In this document: positions 43,093 to 50,117 of the stretch, in pieces
Numbering within the stretch: the first letter of the stretch is position 1
Layout of the letters: each line of letters opens with the position of its first letter
Assembly: GCA_009840135.1 (NCBI GenBank)
Contig: VXOH01000011.1
Location: forward strand, 1-50,117
Length of the DNA stretch: 50,117 nt
From: Chloroflexota bacterium
Lineage (GTDB): Bacteria; Chloroflexota; Dehalococcoidia; Lucifugimonadales; UBA3495
Reading direction: 5' to 3'
The notes under the pieces: generated by a model
Seen by the model: only the letters and a program-made list of their open reading frames with translations
Database searches by the model: none
What the model was told of the DNA's origin: nothing
Position numbers and translations under genes: made by a program

Positions 43093-44349
43093 ATGTCCAG
43101 CCCCTCTTCTTTCAACCTTCTACGCCGCAGCAGGCTCCGCTATCCGCTGGTCCGGATGGGCATCGCTTTACGCTACCCCGACTTTCGCGTCCTCTGGCTT
43201 TCTACCGTATCCAACCAACTGGGCTGGGGCATGCAGCAGGTGTTATTGGGCTGGCTGGTCTTCGAAATGACGGGCAACGCCGGCATGGTAGGGGCGATTT
43301 TCGCGGCTCGCTCGGCGCCAAACCTGGTGGTGGGACTGGTGGCCGGCTCCATCACTGACCGCTTCGACCGGCGCGTGATAATGCGCATCTCCTGTATCGT
43401 CATGCTCCTTCTTTCGCTTCTGGCATCCTGGCTGGTTTACCAGGAAAACCTGTCTATAGTCCTTTTGCTCACGGCGGCGTTTCTGCTGGGCGCCGCCCAG
43501 GCCTTCTATATGACGGCCAGGCAGGTTTACGTTTACGACATCGTGGGCGGACACCGCGCCATAAACGGGATCGCCCTTGTTTCGCTGGCCCAGTGGATCG
43601 GCGGTATTATCGGTTCCCTGGCCACCGGGGCCCTCATTGCCTGGCAGGGTCCGGCAGCAGCCTTCCTGTTGATGGGCATCACCTACGGCGTTGGCACCGC
43701 GATTATGGGGCGGCTGCGTCATGCCGGTACCTCGGCCCCTGTCGAAAGGGAACCTATATTCGAGAACCTTCTTAACTACTTCCGTGCGCTGAAGAACAAC
43801 AGGGCGATGCTCAGCCTCATCATTTCCACGGCCGGCGCTGAAGTCCTGGGATTTTCCCACCAGGTTATGCTGCCAATCCTGGCCAAGGAGGTCCTGGGCG
43901 TCGGCGCCTTCGGGCTGGGGCTCCTGACCGCTTTCCGGTTCCTCGGCAGCGCCGTCGGGGTATTTACCGTGGCTGCCATGGAACGCTTCCATCGCAAGGG
44001 TCTCATGCTGCTCTGCATCATAGGCGCTTTCGGAATTGGCGAAATACTGCTGGGCCAGTCTCCCTTTTTTTGGGTAGCGGTGGTCTGCGTCATGTTCATA
44101 AATATGCTGGCCTCCGCCACAGATATCCTGCACCACACTTTGCTTCAGCTCAGCGTATCCAACGAGCAGAGAGGGAGGGCCATGGGTTCCTGGATATTCG
44201 GAATTGGCATGGCCCCGGTGGGACAGCTGGAAGTGGGCTACCTGGCCGGGGAGACCAACGCCCGGACAGCCTTGCTGGTGAATGGGGCCGCCTTGATAGT
44301 CCTGGCGGTGGTGATGGGCTTCGCCCTGCCCCGGCTGCGTCGGCTCTAA
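43093..44349 (+). CDS. MFS transporter (MFS_3/EntS-like exporter)
   Basis: A 418-residue major facilitator with about 12 hydrophobic segments. The loop 2-3 motif GSITDRFDRRVIMRIS matches the MFS signature G-x3-D-R-x-G-R-R, and FEMTGNAGMVGAIFAARSAP lies before it. It resembles MFS_3-type exporters such as EntS, but its cargo is unknown. The frame opens at 42994, yet residues before the ATG at 43093 are charged and unlike the family, so 43093 is used; 43156 (MGIALRYPDFR) is another possibility. The ribosome site is poor. Confidence 0.85.
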   Translation: MSSPSSFNLLRRSRLRYPLVRMGIALRYPDFRVLWLSTVSNQLGWGMQQVLLGWLVFEMTGNAGMVGAIFAARSAPNLVVGLVAGSITDRFDRRVIMRISCIVMLLLSLLASWLVYQENLSIVLLLTAAFLLGAAQAFYMTARQVYVYDIVGGHRAINGIALVSLAQWIGGIIGSLATGALIAWQGPAAAFLLMGITYGVGTAIMGRLRHAGTSAPVEREPIFENLLNYFRALKNNRAMLSLIISTAGAEVLGFSHQVMLPILAKEVLGVGAFGLGLLTAFRFLGSAVGVFTVAAMERFHRKGLMLLCIIGAFGIGEILLGQSPFFWVAVVCVMFINMLASATDILHHTLLQLSVSNEQRGRAMGSWIFGIGMAPVGQLEVGYLAGETNARTALLVNGAALIVLAVVMGFALPRLRRL

Positions 44350-44362
44350 GTCTTCCCCCGCC

Positions 44363-44391
44363 TTTTCCATTCCCGCCCGATAAACTATAAT
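44363..44391 (+). promoter_or_regulatory. Putative promoter of the LLM oxidoreductase gene
   Basis: A perfect TATAAT (44386-44391) has only a weak -35 (TTTTCC, 17 bp upstream). It lies about 80 bp before the GTG start, with a direct repeat in between. Confidence 0.5.
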
Positions 44392-44408
44392 CCGCCCAGG
44401 AACCATCT

Positions 44409-44438
44409 ACCCACAGACAATTTGTCACCCACAGACAA
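44409..44438 (+). repeat. 12-bp direct repeat in the LLM gene leader
   Basis: ACCCACAGACAA occurs twice (44409-44420 and 44427-44438), 18 bp apart start to start. CCAGGAA copies also flank the pair (44397 and 44444). It lies between the promoter and the ribosome site, where an operator could act. Confidence 0.55.
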
Positions 44439-44470
44439 CCTGCCCAGGAAAAATCCAAAGGAGGCGCGAC

Positions 44471-45664
44471 GTGATAACCAAGTTTGACAGTCTATATGCG
44501 GGCCACGTGGACATGGATGACGTCGGATACGGCGGCACCGCGGTTAATGACCGCTCCTTTACGGACGAATACCTGGCCACCGCATTCGACAAGGCCCAGG
44601 CTGTTGCCCAGACTATGGACCGCCTGGGCTACGACACCATGTGGATGGCCGAGCACCACTTCCAGCCCGAGGGCTACGAGTGCATTCCCAACCTGTTGAT
44701 GCTGAACGTCCACCTGGCCCATCTCACCAAGACCCTGAAGTTTGGATGCGGTTTCAATATCGCTCCAATGTGGAACCCCCTTCGGCTGGCGGAGGATTTT
44801 GCCACCGCCGACATCTTAACCAACGGCCGGGTTATTTTTGGCGTCGGCAGGGGTTACCACACCCGCGAAGTTGAGACCTTCGGTTCGCCCCTCCTGGACC
44901 AGCCCGCTAATCGCGACCTCTTTGAGGAGCAGGTCGAGATTATTCTCAAGTCCTTCAACGAGCGTTCCTTTTCCCACCGGGGCAAGAATTACACCATTCC
45001 ACCGCGTGTCCCATATCGGGGCTACGAACTGGAAGAAATAACCCTGGTTCCCCGGCCCAAGTACCTGCCCGTAGAGACCTGGCAGCCCATCCAGAGCGCG
45101 ACGCCCAGGGCGCTGGACTTCATGGCGAAACACGGCATCAAGGGCATGATCGGCGGTGGGGTTTCCGAGGGTGGCGCCATCTACGATGTAATCGCCGCCT
45201 ACCGCGATGCCCTGGTGCGGGCCGGCAGGGAAAACGTGCAACTGGGCGAGGACCTGGCCATCGGTTTCCACTTCTTTCTGGCAGACACCCAGGAAGCCGC
45301 CATCAGGCAGGCCGCCAGCTATTACGAAGAAAATCTCAAGATGTTCGGCCCGCTGCGGCTGGTACGTTCGCTAAGCGACGAGCATATTGAGGCCATGGGC
45401 GACCCAAAGAGGGCTCCCACCGCAGGACTGCCCACCATAGAGCGCGCGGTGGAAAGGCAAGGCTTCCTGTGCGGACCGCCGGAGCTGATCGTGGAGCAAC
45501 TGAAGGAACTGGAGGAGCAATATCCGGGGCTGGACCGCGTGGGCATGAGTCATCCCGTCGGCACGCCCGAGAAAGTGATCCTGGAGCAACTGGAATGGTT
45601 GGCCCGCGACGTAATGCCCTCCTTCAGCGCCAACGTTGCTGAACCCGTCCCTGCCGATGACTAG
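44471..45664 (+). CDS. LLM class flavin-dependent oxidoreductase
   Basis: A 397-residue luciferase-like protein with the TIM-barrel pattern of flavin-dependent monooxygenases that use FMNH2 or F420. Visible segments are DTMWMAEHHFQPEGY (about 55-69), FGCGFNIAPMWNPLRLAEDFATADILTNGR with the conserved ATADILTNGR, and FGVGRGYHTRE. Related proteins oxidise alkanes, sulfonates or xenobiotics; the substrate here is unknown. The GTG start at 44471 follows AAAGGAGG with a 6-base spacing. Its TAG stop falls in the CTAG that begins repeat 45661-45802. Confidence 0.9.
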   Translation: MITKFDSLYAGHVDMDDVGYGGTAVNDRSFTDEYLATAFDKAQAVAQTMDRLGYDTMWMAEHHFQPEGYECIPNLLMLNVHLAHLTKTLKFGCGFNIAPMWNPLRLAEDFATADILTNGRVIFGVGRGYHTREVETFGSPLLDQPANRDLFEEQVEIILKSFNERSFSHRGKNYTIPPRVPYRGYELEEITLVPRPKYLPVETWQPIQSATPRALDFMAKHGIKGMIGGGVSEGGAIYDVIAAYRDALVRAGRENVQLGEDLAIGFHFFLADTQEAAIRQAASYYEENLKMFGPLRLVRSLSDEHIEAMGDPKRAPTAGLPTIERAVERQGFLCGPPELIVEQLKELEEQYPGLDRVGMSHPVGTPEKVILEQLEWLARDVMPSFSANVAEPVPADD

Positions 45665-45802
45665 TAGTCTAGGAACTTTGGAATGATAGGTTATGCTTCG
45701 CTCACCCTGAGCCTGTCGAAGGGCCGCCGATTCATGATTCGACAAGCTCACCACGAACGGACTCCCGTTCTAACCGTCAAACCAATGTTGTTGGCCTGCT
45801 AG
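45661..45802 (-). repeat. MITE-like repeat family 2, copy 2 (inverted)
   Basis: A 142-bp element bounded by CTAG at both ends (45661-45664 and 45799-45802). Its reverse complement aligns with 6442-6590. The ends (CTAGTAGTCTAGGAAC and its inverted partner) are imperfect inverted repeats. The left CTAG supplies the stop of the LLM oxidoreductase gene. Confidence 0.72.
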
Positions 45803-45940
45803 TTTGCTCTTGAAGTATCGGGCATAACCGGCCGATTCCAGGGAAGAGAGACCTTGCACACATCCAGGGTTTCCCTTCCCTTCGTATTTTGATTGATCCG
45901 GGCAAGAATCCAGGAAGAGAGGGCTGAGCAAACCCTACCG

Positions 45941-46654
45941 ATGGCGTCGCGTGGCGAATTGAGAATTCCGGGTTGGCTTCCCCTGGTGGGCGCAGTGGCG
46001 GTCATCGCGGTGCTGGTCGGCTTGCTTTGGGTTAACCTGTCCAACTCCGGTCAACCGGCAGAAAACCCGGCAGCAGAGTTGGCGCCGCAAAAGAAGGTTC
46101 AGACGCCTCCGACAACCGTAGCCATGCCCGAGCCCACGCCATCTGTAGTCACGCCGGCGGGCACGACTCCCGCTCCCGACTTTCAGGGAATTGTCAAGTG
46201 GTTGAACAGTGAACCTCTCTCCATGGAGGAGCAGCGGGGCAAGGTTGTCCTGATAGACTTCTGGACTTACTCTTGAATCAACTGCAAGCGTACCCTGCCG
46301 TATGTAAGGGACTGGTTCAGCAAATACTCGGAAAGCGGCCTTGTGGTTGTGGGAGTTCACTCTCCCGAGTTCGAGTTTGAGAAGGACGAGGAAAACGTGC
46401 GGGAGGCACTGCCCCGGCTGGAAGTTTCCTGGCCAGTGGCGATGGACAACGACTTTAGAACCTGGCGGGCCTACGGCAACCGGTGGTGGCCCCGCAAGTA
46501 CCTGATTGACCAGGATGGCACCATACGCTACGACCGTATCGGCGAGGGCGCATACCTCGAAACCGAGCTTCACATCCGAAATTTGCTGGCCGAAACAGGC
46601 GCGGATGTGACCGGCATACCGGTGGGAGGCGTGGTTTCCCCTTATTCCCGTTAA
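45941..46654 (+). CDS. Membrane-anchored thioredoxin-like selenoprotein (in-frame UGA at 46274-46276)
   Basis: Read through one TGA, this is a 237-residue TlpA/DipZ-type thioredoxin-like protein. Residues 11-33 form a signal anchor, and a Pro/Thr-rich linker follows. The redox domain reads [17 protein letters not shown], whose family form is FWTYSCINC. The UGA thus replaces the first Cys (residue 112), giving U112-x-x-C115. Downstream [38 protein letters not shown] and [20 protein letters not shown] stay in frame and match the family. A hairpin lies 20 nt after the UGA. The protein probably works outside the membrane in thiol-disulfide exchange. ATG 45941 is preferred; TTG 45893 would add 16 residues. 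Unread, the UGA leaves a useless fragment. Confidence 0.88.
46290..46312 (+). promoter_or_regulatory. Candidate bacterial SECIS hairpin of the thioredoxin-like gene
   Basis: CCCT (46293-46296) pairs with AGGG (46307-46310), and GT/AC extend the stem by two pairs past one bulged A. The 10-nt apical loop starts with G at 46297, 20 nt after the UGA. Distance, loop size and the early loop G fit the bacterial SECIS model. Confidence 0.62.
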
Positions 46655-46747
46655 CTCTGACGTCGGGTTACCCATTGTCTCCTCTCCCAAAAAATTGAAC
46701 AGCGATTTCAAGGCAATTTCAAATACAAACAAGCTAAAGGAAACCAT

Positions 46748-48709
46748 ATGCCTCAACCCTCTTCGGCACAGGAAACACCCATGATTCCCCGGCGGTTGCT
46801 ATTCGGTAACCCGGATAAGGCCTCCCCACAAATAAGTCCTGACGGGTCACAGCTCGGGTTTTTGGCCCCGGTTAATGGTGTCCTCAACGTGTGGGTTGCC
46901 CCAGCGGAAGACCCGTCGGCGGCCACCCCGGTCACCCAGGACACCGGCAGGGGAGTACGCCTTTTCGGCTGGACATACCGGAGTGACCAGATCGTTTATC
47001 TGCAGGACAGCGAAGGGGATGAAAACTGGCACATTTACGGGGTAAACCTCAGCAGCGGCGACATAAGGGACCTGACGCCCCTGGAGGGTGTCCAGGCCCA
47101 GATTCAGCGCGACAGTCATAAGCACCCGGACCGGATTCTGGTCGGACTGAATGACCGCGATCCCCAACTGCATGACCTCTACCTCATTGATTTGGAGACC
47201 GGAGACCGGGAACTGGTCCAACACAATGAAGGTTTCGCCTGGTTCGTCGCCGACGACGAGTTCAATGTTCGTTTTGCTGCCCGGCTAACCGGCGACGGCG
47301 GATCTGAGTATCTTCGCCAATCCGCTGATGGAGAATGGGAGAACGCCTTCACTATCAGCATGGAGGACGCAGTCACCACATCCCCACTGGAATTCAACAA
47401 GTCCGGCGAAGTGCTGTACATGGAAGACAGCCGGGGCAGGGACACGGCCGTCCTAAAGGCCATTAACCTGGCGAGCGGCGCCGAAACGGTCCTGGCCTCC
47501 CACGATCGGGCAGATGTTTCCGGTACGATGATTCACCCAACCGAAAAGACAATCCAGGCCGTCTCTTTCAATTACGACCGGAAGACCTGGCAGATATTGG
47601 ACGAATCGGTGGCCGGCGACCTGGAATTCCTGGCAACCGTGTGTCCCGGCGATGTTGAGGTGGTAAGCCGCACCCTGGACGACGGCTGCTGGATAGTGGC
47701 CTATTTGAGGGATGACGGCCCCGTCCGTTATTACCGGTACTTGCGGGAGACAAAGGAGGCAACTTTTCTGTTCACTAACCGGGAAGCCCTGGAGGGTATG
47801 CCCCTGGTAAAGGTCCACCCGGTGGTAATTCGCGCCCGCGATGGGCTGGACCTGGTCTGCTACTATTCATTGCCCCTGGATGCAGACCCCCAACAAACCG
47901 GGGAGTTAACGTCACCGCTGCCAATGGCGCTTCTCGTCCACGGCGGGCCCTGGGCCCGGGACTCATGGGGATACAATCCGGTCTTTCAGCTGCTGGCCAA
48001 CCGGGGCTACGCGGTCTTGAGCGTGAATTTCCGGGGTTCCACGGGATTCGGCAAGAACTTCGTAAATGCCGGCAACCTGGAATGGGGTGCAAAAATGCAC
48101 GACGACCTGGTGGATGCCGTGCAATGGGCGATCGGGCAGGGAATGGCCGACGACGGTAGAGTGGCCATTCTTGGCGGCAGCTACGGCGGCTATGCCACCC
48201 TGGCAGGCATGACTTTCACGCCCGATGTATTCGCCTGTGGCGTTGACATAGTGGGCCCATCAAACCTGGTGACCTTGATGGAAACACTGCCACCTTACTG
48301 GCAGCCCACTATTGACCTTTTTACCAGCCGGGTTGGTGACTTTCGTACCGAGGAAGGCAAGAAGTTTCTGCTGGAGCGCTCGCCGCTCAGCCACGTGGAC
48401 AACATCAAACGACCGCTGCTCATCGGCCAGGGAGCCAACGACCCCCGCGTTAAGCAGTCCGAGTCCGACCAGATAGTAAGGGCCATGCAGGATAAAGAGA
48501 TTCCCGTGACTTACGTTCTCTACCCGGACGAGGGCCACGGTTTCGCCCGCCCTGAAAACAGTCTTTCCTTCTTCGCCATAGCCGAAGCGTTTCTCTCAGA
48601 ATGCCTGGGCGGCCGCTACGAACCGCTGGGTCAGGACCTGGAGGGCGCATCCATTACCGTTCCCGAAGGTGCCCAGCACATTCCGGGCCTGCTGGAGGCT
48701 CTGAACTAA
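46748..48709 (+). CDS. S9-family prolyl oligopeptidase-type serine peptidase
   Basis: A 653-residue serine peptidase of family S9 (acylaminoacyl-peptidase/DPP-like). The first 380 residues form a beta-propeller with repeated WD-like strands. The alpha/beta hydrolase domain follows, with HGGPWARDSWGYNP, then GGSYGGY around Ser478. The acid is Asp565 (GANDPRVK) and His597 (DEGHGFARPEN) completes the triad. No signal peptide is seen, so a cytosolic peptide-processing role is likely. ATG 46748 follows AAAGGAAA. It lies 93 bp after the thioredoxin-like selenoprotein gene in the same direction and may be cotranscribed with it. Confidence 0.93.
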   Translation: MPQPSSAQETPMIPRRLLFGNPDKASPQISPDGSQLGFLAPVNGVLNVWVAPAEDPSAATPVTQDTGRGVRLFGWTYRSDQIVYLQDSEGDENWHIYGVNLSSGDIRDLTPLEGVQAQIQRDSHKHPDRILVGLNDRDPQLHDLYLIDLETGDRELVQHNEGFAWFVADDEFNVRFAARLTGDGGSEYLRQSADGEWENAFTISMEDAVTTSPLEFNKSGEVLYMEDSRGRDTAVLKAINLASGAETVLASHDRADVSGTMIHPTEKTIQAVSFNYDRKTWQILDESVAGDLEFLATVCPGDVEVVSRTLDDGCWIVAYLRDDGPVRYYRYLRETKEATFLFTNREALEGMPLVKVHPVVIRARDGLDLVCYYSLPLDADPQQTGELTSPLPMALLVHGGPWARDSWGYNPVFQLLANRGYAVLSVNFRGSTGFGKNFVNAGNLEWGAKMHDDLVDAVQWAIGQGMADDGRVAILGGSYGGYATLAGMTFTPDVFACGVDIVGPSNLVTLMETLPPYWQPTIDLFTSRVGDFRTEEGKKFLLERSPLSHVDNIKRPLLIGQGANDPRVKQSESDQIVRAMQDKEIPVTYVLYPDEGHGFARPENSLSFFAIAEAFLSECLGGRYEPLGQDLEGASITVPEGAQHIPGLLEALN

Positions 48710-48918
48710 GGGTACGACTTCCGCCTGGCCCTAAGCTGGAGAGGTGAGTGTCCCGGGCAGGAGGGACCATTGACGCCAGGCGGGCAGAGCCCGGACTCCC
48801 GAAATGTTCATCTGCGGCAAGATCAAATCCTGCAATAGACTTCCCGAAGTGTAATTAGTACACCCGGCTGTCTGCATCTATGGAAACGGCCGATACCTTG
48901 CCGTGGATCAGCAAGAAA

Positions 48919-48945
48919 GGGCGGGTTTTTCCCCGCCCCTGCTTC
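48919..48945. terminator. Terminator between convergent S9 peptidase and NHL genes
   Basis: A 7-bp perfect stem (GGGCGGG, loop TTTTTC, CCCGCCC) with A-rich sequence on the left and a CTTCTTTT stretch shortly after on the right can terminate both strands. The rest of the 48710-48978 gap shows no gene. Confidence 0.75.
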
Positions 48946-48978
48946 TTTTACCGATTTTCCCTGAGGTATGCATCTCTT

Positions 48979-49977
48979 TCAGAGGTTGATGGCAGCCTCA
49001 GCGTATTCTTTTTCCTTGGTATAGACCTGGATTCGATGGCGCACCGCTTCAGCAACGTAAAGGCGATTCTCGTCATCAAGCTTGACTGAAATAGGCCGGT
49101 TAAACCGCCATTCGACTTCCATGTTTGTCCGCCGGCGAGCCTTGGCCACGTCGGGGTTGGCGTCTATGTAGTCCTGCACCCAGGGCGAAGGAGTCTCCGC
49201 ATCGCCCACCAGCGAACAGATGAACTTGCCGTCGGGCTCGTAGATTTTGACCTGGTGATTGCCCCAGTCTGCAACGTAAACGTCTCCGTCCGAATCCACG
49301 GCAACGCCGGTGGGACGATTCAGGTCGCCTACGCCGTCGGAGGTTTCCTTGAACTCTGCGACAAACCGGCCATCGGCAGAAAACTTCTGCACCCGATCGT
49401 TCTTCCAATCCGCGACATAAACGCTGCCGTTCCCATCCAGGCAGATTCCCCAGGGCTTGCAGAACTGGCCGGGTCCGCTTCCTTCTGAGCCCCAGCCACC
49501 CAACAACTGGCCCTCACCAGTGAACTTCTGCACCCGGTGGTTCATGCTGTCCACGACATACAGGTTGTCGTCTGAATCCACGGCAAGCCCCGACGGCCCC
49601 CGCAATTGGCCGGCATCTGACCCGGAATCGCCCCACTTGTTCAGAAACTGGCCGTCCTTGTCCATGACGGTGATGCGGTTTAGATTCTCGTCGGAAACGT
49701 AGAGGTTTTCGTTGCTGTCCAGGGCAATAGCCATGGGCCAGACAAACTGACCGTCGGCCACACCGTATCGGCCGATGTCGGAGATAAACTCGTGCTCCAG
49801 GGTACACTTGCTGATTCGGAGGGTGATCTCGTCAACACCCCGATTCAGGACATAAACAGTGCCGTTGCTGCCCAGGGCGAAATCCATGGGCGCCAGGAAT
49901 CCCACGCCGGAAGTTGAGTACATTCCGATGCAATGGCTGTAATCAAAGACTCGCCCGGCGGCGATGGTGGTTAGCAT
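48979..49977 (-). CDS. NHL-repeat beta-propeller protein
   Basis: A 332-residue protein made of about six NHL repeats; typical units are GPSGLAVDSDDNLYVVDSMN (about 127-146) and RPTGVAVDSDGDVYVADWGN (about 222-241), each followed by HRVQKF-like strands. NHL propellers act as binding scaffolds or as peptidyl-glycine lyase-type enzymes; no catalytic metal motif is obvious. No signal peptide is visible, so it may be cytosolic, and its partner is unknown. The ATG at 49977 has a strong AAGGAGG site 5 bases upstream. Confidence 0.87.
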   Translation of the reverse strand: MLTTIAAGRVFDYSHCIGMYSTSGVGFLAPMDFALGSNGTVYVLNRGVDEITLRISKCTLEHEFISDIGRYGVADGQFVWPMAIALDSNENLYVSDENLNRITVMDKDGQFLNKWGDSGSDAGQLRGPSGLAVDSDDNLYVVDSMNHRVQKFTGEGQLLGGWGSEGSGPGQFCKPWGICLDGNGSVYVADWKNDRVQKFSADGRFVAEFKETSDGVGDLNRPTGVAVDSDGDVYVADWGNHQVKIYEPDGKFICSLVGDAETPSPWVQDYIDANPDVAKARRRTNMEVEWRFNRPISVKLDDENRLYVAEAVRHRIQVYTKEKEYAEAAINL

Positions 49978-50038
49978 TCCAGCCTCCTTGTGAACTTCAA
50001 TGGCATGTCGCCAGGGTCGAATGCACCGCTACCCGGTA

Positions 50039-50117
50039 GGGGGGGGGGGGGGGGGGGGGGGGGCGGGCAGGTGGGGCCGCAAAGTGAGAAAACAGGAAAA
50101 AAACAAAGAACAAGAAA
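50039..50117. other. Poly-G run and low-complexity contig end (probable artefact)
   Basis: Twenty-five consecutive G at 50039-50063 are followed by a G-rich, then A-rich tail unlike the rest of the window. Such ends arise from two-colour short-read chemistry or failed assembly. This stretch should not be read as biological sequence. Confidence 0.8.

Noticed and set aside
3431..46276. Genome-wide reassignment of UGA as a sense codon
   Set aside because: Other intact genes end in TGA at the expected place (nuoD, the hydrolase ending at 35873), and only two genes contain internal TGA, both at redox Cys sites.
45893..46276. Reading the thioredoxin-like gene as a short protein plus a separate downstream gene starting at 46343
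   Set aside because: The bases between the TGA and 46343 encode conserved family sequence in the same frame, and the split falls inside the active-site motif.
1..50117. CRISPR arrays, prophage, plasmid origin or defence system
   Set aside because: No regularly spaced repeats, cas genes, phage structural genes, recombinase catalytic domains or toxin-antitoxin pairs were seen.

Overview
The window is a roughly 60% G+C bacterial chromosome segment with dense, mostly metabolic gene content. The gene set suggests an aerobic, heterotrophic Chloroflexota, perhaps of the marine SAR202/Dehalococcoidia type: an 11-subunit complex I without NuoEFG, a succinate dehydrogenase with an HdrB-like third subunit, monomeric isocitrate dehydrogenase, a single-chain AccD-AccA, and many oxidoreductases (xanthine dehydrogenase family, LLM flavin enzyme, MpaB/DUF2236, nitroreductase, CaiB CoA transferase, alpha/beta hydrolases). 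The taxon is an inference; no rRNA is present.

Layout. 1-5.0 kb: end of a molybdenum hydroxylase large subunit, alpha/beta hydrolase, nitroreductase, a peroxiredoxin interrupted by an in-frame UGA, and a GreA factor with an added integrase-like N-terminal domain. 5.4-10 kb: quinone oxidoreductase, a SufT-like and Mrp-like pair, and a fused acetyl-CoA carboxylase carboxyltransferase. 10.5-18 kb: monomeric IDH, malate dehydrogenase, a class III aminotransferase, an MpaB-type oxygenase and a PIG-L deacetylase. 18-23.2 kb (minus strand): nadK, a NUDIX hydrolase and sdhA-sdhB-sdhE from one good promoter. 23.4-34.5 kb (minus strand): nuoABCDHIJK, a small DUF2007-like gene, then nuoLMN, with an extended -10 promoter before nuoA. 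35-40 kb: alpha/beta hydrolase, CoA transferase, rdgB, moaA, a small zinc-binding-like protein and moaC. 40.4-50 kb: a hypothetical gene, tRNA-Met, YkgJ-like protein, PAC2 protein, MFS exporter, LLM oxidoreductase, a membrane-anchored thioredoxin-like protein interrupted by UGA, S9 peptidase and an NHL beta-propeller. The last 80 bases contain a 25-G run and look like assembly artefact.

The strongest signals are two probable selenoproteins that standard ORF calling splits in two. In the peroxiredoxin the UGA takes the place of the peroxidatic cysteine (T-x-x-U). In the thioredoxin-like protein it takes the place of the first cysteine of a WTYS-C-INC motif (U-x-x-C). Both have a hairpin at bacterial-SECIS distance downstream. 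UGA is an ordinary stop in other genes here, so this is not a genome-wide recoding. Together they point to a selenium-dependent thiol redox system.

Other points: nuoB carries an in-frame UAA exactly at the conserved Tyr before its last cluster-ligand motif. Two families of about 150-bp MITE-like elements are bounded by CTAG, and three of five copies begin exactly at the CTAG that forms the stop codon of the upstream gene.
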